A DNA stretch of 22,854 nucleotides from Erythrobacteraceae bacterium CCH12-C2 (GTDB lineage Bacteria > Pseudomonadota > Alphaproteobacteria > Sphingomonadales > Sphingomonadaceae), in contig LSKF01000162.1 of assembly GCA_001556995.1 (NCBI GenBank), forward strand, positions 1 through 22,854, read 5' to 3'. A program made the translations under genes and the position numbers. Below, in pieces: positions 1-6,595 of the stretch. The notes under the pieces were generated by a model. The model saw only the letters and a program-made list of their open reading frames with translations. It did no database searches and was not told where the DNA came from. Numbering within the stretch: position 1 is the first letter of the stretch; the number at the start of each line of letters is the position of its first letter.

Positions 1-28
1 TTCCGGTATTGTTCGTCCTTAGCGTTGC

Positions 29-697
29 TTGGCGTACCTCCCACGCTATGCCCTCTTCAAGGAGCGCGGCAATACCGACGCCATGATTGTCACGCGCCGT
101 AGCCAGCAGGTCTTCTCAGAAAGTTGCGAGGCTCACGGTGGCACCATCGTCCCGGCCGATGACCTGCGGACCGGGATGTTCCGCAACCGCGTCATTGCCC
201 ACCTGACCCGACCCACCGGGTATCGTCATCAATGGCGCGGTGAAGTGGCGATCTGCGACGGCAGCGGAGGCGAGCCGCTGGTGGGGTTCGTGTCTCTCCT
301 GATGGATAATTCGGAGATTTCACGGTCCGGCGATATCGGGAGCCAGGTGATGGGGCGTTTGTTCGGCGGCCTGTCCAACACCACGGCGATTTACCTGTTT
401 CACCCGGATCGACTGCCGACCGTTGCCGATGCCGCTGCGGTCGTCGACGAGGAAGAGCGCCGGATTGCCGCGGTCGAAGAGCGGTTCGAGGCAGCGAGCG
501 AGCGGATCGCGGAGTTCCAGCGGAACCTGGCGATCGGCGACGAAAGCAACTGCGGCACGGTGATCGAGGTTCGCGGCCCCATGGCAGAGATTGCGGTGCC
601 GACCAACCGGCGTGCGCCCAATGGGGAAAGCACCTTCTGGTCGCGGATCGAGCGCCTCGCGCCGCCCGGCTACGCGATCTGCACTTTCGGCCTCTGA
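29..697 (+). CDS. Hypothetical protein, unknown family
   Basis: I do not recognise this protein of about 222 residues. It has no clear signal peptide or membrane segment. The middle has alternating hydrophobic stretches, and residues about 135-168 are rich in Glu, Arg and Ala and probably form an amphipathic helix or short coiled coil. The reading frame is open and GC-rich. The start is uncertain: an in-frame stop lies at 20-22, the first possible start is a TTG at 29 with no visible ribosome site, and an ATG at 83 would remove 18 residues. Because it sits at the window edge, a frameshifted or longer 5' end cannot be excluded. It is followed 60 bp later by a ParA-like gene, so the two may belong to one accessory unit. 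Confidence 0.5.
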   Translation: MAYLPRYALFKERGNTDAMIVTRRSQQVFSESCEAHGGTIVPADDLRTGMFRNRVIAHLTRPTGYRHQWRGEVAICDGSGGEPLVGFVSLLMDNSEISRSGDIGSQVMGRLFGGLSNTTAIYLFHPDRLPTVADAAAVVDEEERRIAAVEERFEAASERIAEFQRNLAIGDESNCGTVIEVRGPMAEIAVPTNRRAPNGESTFWSRIERLAPPGYAICTFGL

Positions 698-757
698 CGC
701 CCACAGACCCACAATTACACATCCCCACAAGTCCACATTCACGAGGAGGATCAACAA

Positions 758-1387
758 ATGCGCATAATCTCAGTCCAGAGCATTGCCGGCGGCACCGGTG
801 TTACCAGCGTTGCCACCGAAATCATCGCCGACAAGCTGCGTGCAAAGGAGGCAATTCTGGCCATCGATCTGGGCAACACCCAAATGCTCGGCCGCAAGAA
901 TCTCGGTCGTGGTTTCGAGACGCTGGGTGACGCATCGCTGATCTTCGGCGCATGGCCCGCTGGAGTATGGCTACGGCAGGAAGCCCTTCCGCGACTCTGC
1001 CTGTTGGACCTGCGGGAACAGCGGCACCCCTATGATGCATGCGAAGAAGAGGTGCTGCTGGCGCTCACCTGCTATGACAGCGTCGGCGATATTCTCGACA
1101 GGTTGCGCGACCAGATGGCCAGTTTCGCCACCCGCTTCGACAGCTGCGTGGTGGACCTGTCCCAGGCGCCCGACCTGCTCAGGCGCCTGTTCATCGCCGT
1201 CAGCGACGAGGTGCATTTCTGCGAACGCCTGATGTCAGAATCGCAGACCTGGGAGGCCTTCCGCGAGAAATTCCTCGATGGCGAGGAGTACAAGCCCGAC
1301 CAGATCTGGATCAAGCACCCCGATCGCGGCGAATGGCGGCCGCAGGTGATCGAGGACTGCCCGGGAATGCGGCTTGTCGATGCCTGA
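758..1387 (+). CDS. ParA/MinD-like protein with degenerate P-loop
   Basis: The first residues (MRIISVQSIAGGTGVTSVAT) have the layout of the deviant Walker A motif of the ParA/MinD/CpaE family, KGGxGK(T/S). The signature lysine is Ala10 and the nucleotide-binding lysine is Val15. A hydrophobic strand ending in Asp (CVVDLSQAPD, about residue 130) sits where a Walker B-like strand is expected. The fold is therefore probably SIMIBI-like, but ATP hydrolysis is doubtful. At 209 residues it is short for the family. The start is secure: a strong AGGAGG ribosome site lies about 9 bases before the ATG. Related proteins act in DNA or organelle positioning, pilus assembly and mobile-element maintenance; which applies here is not visible. 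The assignment is by motif shape only. Confidence 0.55.
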   Translation: MRIISVQSIAGGTGVTSVATEIIADKLRAKEAILAIDLGNTQMLGRKNLGRGFETLGDASLIFGAWPAGVWLRQEALPRLCLLDLREQRHPYDACEEEVLLALTCYDSVGDILDRLRDQMASFATRFDSCVVDLSQAPDLLRRLFIAVSDEVHFCERLMSESQTWEAFREKFLDGEEYKPDQIWIKHPDRGEWRPQVIEDCPGMRLVDA

Positions 1388-1541
1388 TCCTTCATCGGCG
1401 TGCGCTGCGGCGGGAGGTCGAGCAAACGGTGTCCACCAAAGGGCCGCCCTCCCCTCGCTTCGGACTGCATCGAAGACCCCTTCGATCGCTCATTGACCTT
1501 GGTCCGGCACATACGCAGTCGGAGTGTCGAAGGAGAAAGCG

Positions 1542-2039
1542 ATGCGTACCTCATTCGATCTTGGCAAATTCGATCCCGAGGTCACCTTGATGGATGCCGC
1601 CGTCGAAGAGGAGATCTTGCCGACCATGCGAATGGTGGCAAATGCCAGCCTGGGCGTCGAGCCCTTCGACGCCTACTACGCGGCGCAGGAACTGCTCGAG
1701 GTGCTGGAGGCGGTCCAGAGAAAGACACCCGGGGCAAAGGTAAGGCTGGCAGGCATTCTTTCGGCGGACTGCGACGATTACCAGCGTTGCCTCTATTACT
1801 GCCTCGCTGGGCGAGGAGCTGGCGTTATGCTCCTGTCCCTGTCGTGGCTGGTCCGCATTCTCCGCGGAAGGGCGGGTGCAATGGGCGAAGTCCTGCGAAC
1901 GAAGGCAGAGGTGGAGCCGCCCTGCCCTCCTTATGTCGCCTCCCAACCTGATGGCCCGGTACCGTCGGCAAGCGAAGATTTCCACCTCGGTCCATCCTGG
2001 ACCAGGGACCCGTTGACATATGGGCCGATCAAAGATTGA
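1542..2039 (+). CDS. Hypothetical protein, 165 aa
   Basis: The ATG at 1542 is preceded at a good distance by AAGGAG, so it is preferred over an in-frame GTG at 1524. The first 95 residues look like a compact, acidic, mostly helical protein (for example EEEILPTMRMVANAS and QELLEVLEAVQ). The last 70 residues change character: a short hydrophobic stretch (MLLSLSWLVRIL) and then a Pro-rich, low-complexity tail. This could mean a membrane-associated C-terminus or an old frameshift near 1800-1850 followed by read-through. I recognise no family. It is separated by 154 bp from the ParA-like gene and by 177 bp from the DUF3422 gene. Confidence 0.45.
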   Translation: MRTSFDLGKFDPEVTLMDAAVEEEILPTMRMVANASLGVEPFDAYYAAQELLEVLEAVQRKTPGAKVRLAGILSADCDDYQRCLYYCLAGRGAGVMLLSLSWLVRILRGRAGAMGEVLRTKAEVEPPCPPYVASQPDGPVPSASEDFHLGPSWTRDPLTYGPIKD

Positions 2040-2095
2040 AGCGGCAACTTTGTTGGACGGTCCGGAACGGCAGGTTTTGGGGAGTGAACGAGGGA

Positions 2096-2133
2096 TAGCT
2101 GCCCATTGTTGCGGCCATGTCCGATGGCAGCTA
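2096..2133. other. Intergenic stem-loop before the DUF3422 gene
   Basis: Bases 2096-2106 (TAGCTGCCCAT) can pair with 2124-2133 (ATGGCAGCTA), a 10-bp stem with one bulged C and a 17-base loop. There is no U-run on either side, so it is not a classical intrinsic terminator. It is the only clear structure in the 177 bp between the two genes. Its function is unknown. Confidence 0.35.
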
Positions 2134-2216
2134 GCCGAGATCGATTTTACCGGCATTGCGGCTTCGCGCTTGTTTGAATAGGTCTGGCCCGGAATCCACT
2201 GGCGGGGAATGAGGCT

Positions 2217-3482
2217 ATGCGAGAACATGAGTTGCGGCGGCAAGTTGTCAGCGAAATGCATTTGCGTCGCTGGCCGCTGTTGCAACTGCCGGTCGCAGTG
2301 TTCCAGTGGGTGCTTGAGGTTGGGCCTGGCGAGCGTGAGGCGGAGCGCTCAGTCTTGTCCGCTCTGTGCGGAAGCCAATCGGATGAAGAGAATCCGCGCC
2401 ACCTGTCAGGTGCACTCTTTGGCGACGTCTCCTTTACATGGGAGCGACAGAGCGAAGGTTCGACGCTGACAGTGTTTTGTCCGGAACGCGCCATCGAAGT
2501 TTTGCTCGACCCCGGACTGGACTCTTCGGTGGGCGAGGCCATTGACTGGGCGGAAACCCTGCCGGGCGCAATCATTCGCGCGACATCGATCTGGGTTGGT
2601 GGCGACGAAGCCGAAGTCGAGAGGGCATTGCCGGCGGTTGATTTCAATCGCAGCGAGCTTGTGTCATGCGGCCTCTCCGGGGGAGTGCGTATCTGGTCGG
2701 ATTTTCGCATTCACCCCGATGGCCGGGGGCGCCTTGTGGTGTCAGCCGGGGAAGTCGACCGGAGTGATCTCACCCGGCAACTGCAGCAATTGCAGGAGCT
2801 TGGGAATTACCGCAACAAGGCGCTCTTGGGGCTGCCGGTGGCACAAGAGGCCTGGCCAAGGCTGGACGCGGCCGAACGCGAATTGGCCGCACTTGCCAAG
2901 GCCGTAACGTCCTCGGTGGCCTCTGACGATGATTTGCTGGCGCAATTGTCTGACCTCAGCCTGGAACTTTCGACCATTGCCACGTCAATCGGCTATCGCA
3001 TGAACGCTACCGCAGCCTATTCGCGTCTGGTGGAAGAGAGGCTCGCACAACTTGCTCCGGAACCGATCCGTGGGTTCGCTTCGCTCGTCGACTTCACTGA
3101 ACGCCGCTTCCTGCCAGCAGCGCGCACCTGCGCCGCCTTGACTGAGCGCGAACGCCAGCTGACACGGCGTGCGCGCCAAATCTCCGAACTGCTGCGCGCC
3201 CGCATCGAGACGCGAATCGAGAACCAGAACGCGAAGCTGCTTCGATCGATGGAGCGCAGCACGACGATGCAAGTGCGCTTGCAGCAGATCGTCGAGGGCC
3301 TCTCAGTAGTGGCCGTGAGTTATTATGCCATCGGCCTGCTAGGGTATGCCATAAAGGGTGCGTCCCATCACTTTGACTGGGTTGATCCGGAAGTTGCGAT
3401 CGCTTTGCTGGTGCTGCCGGTCCTGGGATCCGTGTGGTTTGCGCTCCATTCGCTCAAGAAGCGGGTTCTGGGCGGCCATTAA
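2217..3482 (+). CDS. DUF3422 family membrane-anchored protein
   Basis: This 421-residue protein matches the DUF3422 pattern. It has an N-terminal segment of the ELRRQVVSEMHLRRWP type, a central globular part, and a long charged helical region, about residues 185-345, with the family-like block GYRMNATAAYSRLVEERL and the Arg-rich block RARIETRIENQNAKLL. The end carries two hydrophobic segments, about 355-375 and 390-412, probably two membrane helices with a short loop and a basic cytoplasmic tail. DUF3422 proteins have no established biochemical role; the shape suggests a coiled-coil domain anchored to the inner membrane. The ATG at 2217 has a purine-rich site upstream. The next gene, the hydrogenase regulator, starts 155 bp later, so this gene is probably a separate unit. 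Confidence 0.8.
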   Translation: MREHELRRQVVSEMHLRRWPLLQLPVAVFQWVLEVGPGEREAERSVLSALCGSQSDEENPRHLSGALFGDVSFTWERQSEGSTLTVFCPERAIEVLLDPGLDSSVGEAIDWAETLPGAIIRATSIWVGGDEAEVERALPAVDFNRSELVSCGLSGGVRIWSDFRIHPDGRGRLVVSAGEVDRSDLTRQLQQLQELGNYRNKALLGLPVAQEAWPRLDAAERELAALAKAVTSSVASDDDLLAQLSDLSLELSTIATSIGYRMNATAAYSRLVEERLAQLAPEPIRGFASLVDFTERRFLPAARTCAALTERERQLTRRARQISELLRARIETRIENQNAKLLRSMERSTTMQVRLQQIVEGLSVVAVSYYAIGLLGYAIKGASHHFDWVDPEVAIALLVLPVLGSVWFALHSLKKRVLGGH

Positions 3483-3565
3483 CTGCATCCACGCGGAAAT
3501 TGCGCAAGCGACAGCGCCTGTTACCAGCCTCCAAGCACATTTCATTGTTAAGTTAGCAGGCGAAA

Positions 3566-3582
3566 TGCAAACTTTCCTTGCA
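3566..3582. promoter_or_regulatory. Palindromic operator-like site upstream of the sigma54 activator gene
   Basis: The sequence TGCAAACTTTCCTTGCA has perfect 5-bp inverted arms (TGCAA, 7 bases, TTGCA). It matches 15 of 17 positions of the palindrome at 5407-5423 in front of hupS. It lies 56 bases before the proposed start codon of the activator gene. The simplest reading is that the activator binds here to control itself. The site is visible; the binding protein is inferred. Confidence 0.55.
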
Positions 3583-3637
3583 CATCGGTCGCGACTGGCA
3601 GTAGCAGTTGCGGTCCGCTGCATGTTGGGAGGTGCAT

Positions 3638-5080
3638 TTGGCCGGGGAATTGACGATCCTTGTTGTTTCGCGCGACGATGCGCTGATCAGCGCGGCGCGA
3701 GCTGGGCTGAAGGAGCGAGCAGATTACCGGCTGGTCATAGCTGAGGACGGCAAGCCCGCGCAGGAGCGGCTCAACGACATCGAAGTACACCTCTTGCTTT
3801 GCGATCTCGACACGGTGGACGATGCCCAGGACAACATACTGACACGCGCGCGCGTGTCACATCCGGGGGTTTGTCGAATTGCGGTCTCTTCGCAGAATCG
3901 CGACGAAGCTGACAGCGAGGCAGTCCGTCGCTCTGCCGCCTATCTCTATCTGTTCAAGCCGCTAACACCTCATCAGATTGCGCTCATGGTAAAGCGCAGC
4001 CTGGAAATGAACGAACTTTCGCGACGCCATCGCCTTCTTTCGCGTGAACTGAAGATTTCGGTCGATGACCAGATCTTCGAGGAACGCGTGGATATGTCAG
4101 TCAAGGGCGGTTACTCGCAATTCGAGAAGCTCGTTTATGCCAGCGCCAAGATGGCTGATTTGATCGTTGAAGCGCGCAAGGCGGCGGTTACCGATCTGCC
4201 AGTCCTCATCGAGGGCGACACCGGGACGGGCAAGGAACTGCTGGCGCGAGCGATCCATTTCAACTCTACACGTGTCGATTCTCCGATCCATGTACAGAAT
4301 TGCGGCGGTATGCTGGATTCCACGCTCCATTCCGAATTGTTCGGACATGTGCGGGGGGCTTACACCGGAGCCACCGCAGACCGGCTTGGGCTGTTCCGTG
4401 CCGCAGATGGCGGAACGGTGTTCCTTGACGAAATTTCAGATGTTTCGCCGAGTTTCCAGGTCAGCCTGCTGCGCTTCCTTCAGAATGGCGAGGTTAAACC
4501 GCTAGGGTCGGACAAGTTGTTGCATGCCAATGTCCGGATCATTGCGGCGTCGAACCGGCCGCTTCTGGAAATGGTCGAAAAAGGCGAATTTCGGCGTGAC
4601 CTGTATTATCGTCTCAAAGGCTTTTCGCTGAGCATCCCGGCGCTGCGAGACAGGCGGGAGGATATTCCTGTTCTTACAGATTTCTTCATCGAGAAATATG
4701 CCGGAGTAGTCGGCCGCAGGGTAATTGGCATTACGCAGAGTGCGCTCGACAGGCTGCAGGCTCATCAATATCCAGGCAATGTCCGGGAACTGGAAAGCGA
4801 GATCAGGCGCGCGGTGGCGCTGGCTGAAAATGGTGGTTACATTACAGAGCGTAACCTTTCGGCCGTGTTTGATAATCTCGTTGTTGCCCCGGATGTCGGC
4901 CAGCAGGCGGAAATGGAAGGCGGCACACTCAAGGAGATGGTCGAGCGTCTGGAGCAACGGGTCGTGGTAGGTGCACTCACCCGTTTTCGCTGGAACCAGA
5001 GCAAGACTGCCGACGCGCTGGGGCTATCCCGCGTGGGCCTGGCCAACAAGATCAAGCGCTACGGTCTGCATGATGGCTGA
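3638..5080 (+). CDS. hoxA: HoxA/HupR-type sigma54-dependent response regulator
   Basis: This NtrC-family activator is expected to drive hydrogenase transcription with sigma54. Its domains run in the usual order. The receiver spans residues 1-120, with the acidic pair Asp13/Asp14, a phospho-acceptor candidate Asp56 and the conserved Lys107. The AAA+ domain spans about 155-390, with Walker A (GDTGTGKE, about 193-200), the sigma54-contact loop as GAYTGA rather than the common GAFTGA (about 240-245), and Walker B (GGTVFLDE, about 258-265). A Fis-type helix-turn-helix lies at about 452-476. The start is taken as TTG 3638 because GGGAGG lies 5 bases upstream; TTG 3608 is the alternative. Neither a cognate kinase (HupT/HoxJ) nor a sensing hydrogenase (HupUV/HoxBC) is in the window. 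The near-consensus -24/-12 promoter before hupS is its likely target. Confidence 0.9.
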   Translation: MAGELTILVVSRDDALISAARAGLKERADYRLVIAEDGKPAQERLNDIEVHLLLCDLDTVDDAQDNILTRARVSHPGVCRIAVSSQNRDEADSEAVRRSAAYLYLFKPLTPHQIALMVKRSLEMNELSRRHRLLSRELKISVDDQIFEERVDMSVKGGYSQFEKLVYASAKMADLIVEARKAAVTDLPVLIEGDTGTGKELLARAIHFNSTRVDSPIHVQNCGGMLDSTLHSELFGHVRGAYTGATADRLGLFRAADGGTVFLDEISDVSPSFQVSLLRFLQNGEVKPLGSDKLLHANVRIIAASNRPLLEMVEKGEFRRDLYYRLKGFSLSIPALRDRREDIPVLTDFFIEKYAGVVGRRVIGITQSALDRLQAHQYPGNVRELESEIRRAVALAENGGYITERNLSAVFDNLVVAPDVGQQAEMEGGTLKEMVERLEQRVVVGALTRFRWNQSKTADALGLSRVGLANKIKRYGLHDG

Positions 5081-5127
5081 CGTTGGTCTCATGCAGGAGC
5101 AGGAGCAGGAACGGGAGTGGCAGTGAA

Positions 5128-5343
5128 ATGGCAGACCGGGACAATGTTGTTCGCTTGCGTTTTTCCCGCATGCCCTATCCGGGGCAAGAGGCGCCACAAG
5201 ACCTCGGCTCGACAAAACTGACGCGAACAGCGGGTGCAGGACTTTCTGGTGCGCATGGCCATTGGTGCGGGCGCTGCAAAGGCATCTGGTATTCGGCGTT
5301 CGGCGAAGTTGAATGCCCGGTCTGCGGCAACCGGCACGGCTAG
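5128..5343 (+). CDS. Small free-standing zinc-ribbon protein, 71 aa
   Basis: The last 25 residues form a zinc ribbon: C-x2-C (CGRC), 12 residues, then C-x2-C (CPVC), followed by GNRHG. The first 45 residues are polar and probably flexible. The ATG at 5128 is chosen because GGGAG lies about 9 bases before it; a TTG at 5083 would add a 15-residue Arg/Ser-rich tail that looks like non-coding sequence. The gene lies between the activator and the hupS promoter, so it is probably co-transcribed with the activator and not from the sigma54 promoter. The cysteine spacing is close to the ribbon of HypA (C-x2-C, about 13 residues, C-x2-C), which is absent from the HypA encoded at 19612-19854. Other possibilities are a rubredoxin-like or assembly factor. 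The function is not established. Confidence 0.65.
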   Translation: MADRDNVVRLRFSRMPYPGQEAPQDLGSTKLTRTAGAGLSGAHGHWCGRCKGIWYSAFGEVECPVCGNRHG

Positions 5344-5381
5344 CCTGAACGGTTGGCATACGCACCTCCTGCGGCTCCGAC

Positions 5382-5398
5382 TGCAAAGAATGTTTCAA
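5382..5398. promoter_or_regulatory. Degenerate second copy of the palindrome upstream of hupS
   Basis: TGCAAAGAATGTTTCAA keeps the left arm TGCAA and the 7-base spacer but only 3 of 5 bases of the right arm. Its centre is 25 bp upstream of the centre of the full palindrome at 5407-5423. Tandem sites upstream of a sigma54 promoter are typical for NtrC-family activators. The weak right arm keeps confidence low. Confidence 0.35.
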
Positions 5399-5406
5399 GG
5401 AGTGCG

Positions 5407-5423
5407 TGCAAAGTTTCTTTGCA
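5407..5423. promoter_or_regulatory. Perfect palindrome, probable upstream activator site of the hydrogenase operon
   Basis: TGCAAAGTTTCTTTGCA has perfect 7-bp arms around TTT. Its centre is about 70 bp upstream of the -24 element at 5484, a normal distance for an enhancer site bound by a sigma54 activator. The sequence between the two is AT-rich and could bend. The site differs from the TTG-N5-CAA pattern reported for Rhodobacter HupR. The same palindrome with 15 of 17 matches is found before the activator gene. Confidence 0.6.
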
Positions 5424-5483
5424 TTTTCTTCGCCGAAAATATGAGCTTCATCATAAAATACTGAAAATGCTTTATTATTTTTC

Positions 5484-5499
5484 TGGCACGAATCATGCT
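5484..5499 (+). promoter_or_regulatory. Sigma54 (-24/-12) promoter of the hydrogenase operon
   Basis: TGGCACGAATCATGCT matches the sigma54 consensus TGGCACG-N4-TTGCW at every fixed position except one (A instead of the first T of TTGC). The invariant GG (5485-5486) and GC (5497-5498) are exactly 10 bases apart. Transcription would begin near 5510, giving a leader of about 60 bases before hupS. The gene for a sigma54-dependent activator lies directly upstream, which supports the call. Confidence 0.85.
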
Positions 5500-5571
5500 T
5501 AATGTCCTCCCATAGCCCGCAGGGGCATTTGGCCGGTCGGGCACTCCGCCGGGAAGTTGGGAGACTGAGAA

Positions 5572-6534
5572 ATGGCGAATCTGTTGTGGCTTCAAGGCGG
5601 TGCGTGCTCTGGCAACACCATGTCCTTCCTTAATGCCGAGGAGCCCAGCGCATGCGATCTGGTGACGGATTTTGGCATCAATGTCCTTTGGCATCCCTCG
5701 CTTGGCCTCGAGCTGGGTGAGAATGTCAAAGTCATGATGGAAAAGTGCCTTTCCGGCGAAATCCCGCTCGACATTTTCGTGTTCGAAGGCAGCGTCATCA
5801 ATGCGCCCAACGGTACCGGCGAATGGAATCGCTTCTGTGGCCGCCCGATGAAAGACTGGGTGGCAGATCTTTCTGCCAAGGCGCAATTTGTTGTGGCAAT
5901 CGGCGATTGCGCCACCTGGGGCGGCATCCCGGCAACGGCGCCGAACCCGTCTGAAAGCGAAGGCTTGCAGTTCCTCAAGCGGGCCAAGGGTGGAGCGCTG
6001 GGCGAAGGCTTCACGTCTCAGGCTGGCCTTCCGGTCATCAATATTCCCGGCTGCCCCGCTCACCCTGACTGGGTAACGCAGATCCTTGTCGCCGTTGCCA
6101 CGGGCCGCGCGGGCGACCTGACGCTGGACGAATTCCATCGGCCAAAGACCTTCTTCTCCAGCTTCACGCAGACGGGCTGCACCCGCAACATGCACTTCGC
6201 CTACAAGGTCTCGACCACGGCCTTCGGTCAGCGCAAGGGCTGCCTCTATTACGATCTGGGGTGCCGCGGCCCGATGACTCACAGCCCCTGCAACCGCATT
6301 CTGTGGAACCGCGTTTCGTCCAAGACCCGTGCTGGCATGCCCTGCCTTGGCTGTACGGAACCGGAATTCCCCTTCTTCGATCTCGCCCCAGGAACTGTCT
6401 TCAAGACCCAGACTGTGATGGGCGTGCCGAAGGATCTGCCGCTAGGGGTTGATCGTACCGGCTACGTCAAGCTCACAGCTGCCGCCAAGGGTGCGGCTCC
6501 GGCGTGGGCCGAAGAGGATATCTTCGTCGTCTGA
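5572..6534 (+). CDS. hupS: Group 2a [NiFe]-hydrogenase small subunit
   Basis: This is the electron-transfer subunit that carries the Fe-S clusters from the active site outward. The 320 residues align along their whole length with cyanobacterial HupS as I know it (WLQGGACSGN at the start, NAPNGTGEWNRF, GDCATWGGIPA, TGCTRNMHFAYK, CRGPMTH, MPCLGCTEPEFPFFD). There is no Tat signal and no C-terminal membrane anchor, so the enzyme is cytoplasmic, as in other group 2a members. The first cluster motif is C12-S-G-N15 where most hydrogenases have CxxC; in mycobacterial Huc the three clusters are [3Fe-4S], and this loss of a cysteine fits that. The start has GGGAGA 7 bases upstream. It is the first gene of the operon behind the sigma54 promoter. 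Confidence 0.97.
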   Translation: MANLLWLQGGACSGNTMSFLNAEEPSACDLVTDFGINVLWHPSLGLELGENVKVMMEKCLSGEIPLDIFVFEGSVINAPNGTGEWNRFCGRPMKDWVADLSAKAQFVVAIGDCATWGGIPATAPNPSESEGLQFLKRAKGGALGEGFTSQAGLPVINIPGCPAHPDWVTQILVAVATGRAGDLTLDEFHRPKTFFSSFTQTGCTRNMHFAYKVSTTAFGQRKGCLYYDLGCRGPMTHSPCNRILWNRVSSKTRAGMPCLGCTEPEFPFFDLAPGTVFKTQTVMGVPKDLPLGVDRTGYVKLTAAAKGAAPAWAEEDIFVV

Positions 6535-6549
6535 TTCATGAGGGTTCAT

Positions 6550-6569
6550 GGCGCGCAGCGAAGCGCGCC
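6550..6569. other. hupS-hupL intercistronic hairpin
   Basis: GGCGCGC (6550-6556) pairs perfectly with GCGCGCC (6563-6569) around a 6-base loop, AGCGAA. It lies in the 61-base gap between hupS and hupL, about 15 bases before the hupL ribosome site. There is no U-run, so it is not a terminator. A hairpin between hupS and hupL is also described in cyanobacteria, where a role in RNA stability or subunit ratio has been proposed. The role here is inferred. Confidence 0.6.
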
Positions 6570-6595
6570 GCACACAGAATTTCGGGAGAATTACA

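Noticed and set aside
1400..1951. Plus-strand frame of 183 codons overlapping the gene at 1542
   Set aside because: The Arg/Gly/Pro-rich product looks out of frame and there is no ribosome site. It was considered as the continuation after a frameshift near 1800, but its sequence is no more protein-like there.
1551..2285. Long minus-strand frame of 244 codons
   Set aside because: It lies opposite a gene with a good ribosome site and crosses the next gene start; composition is Cys/His/Arg-rich and matches no family. It is a high-GC shadow.
3596..3612. Second sigma54-like box before the activator gene (TGGCAGTAGCAGTTGCG)
   Set aside because: The GG and GC are 11 bases apart instead of 10 and the -24 box is imperfect, so it was not listed as a promoter.
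5395..6282. Minus-strand frame of 295 codons opposite hupS
   Set aside because: It is antisense to a certain gene, and the product has shadow-like composition.
6548..6595. N-terminal extension of hupL from an upstream ATG
   Set aside because: It would translate the intercistronic hairpin, and related HupL proteins start at the position of the ATG at 6596, which has its own ribosome site.
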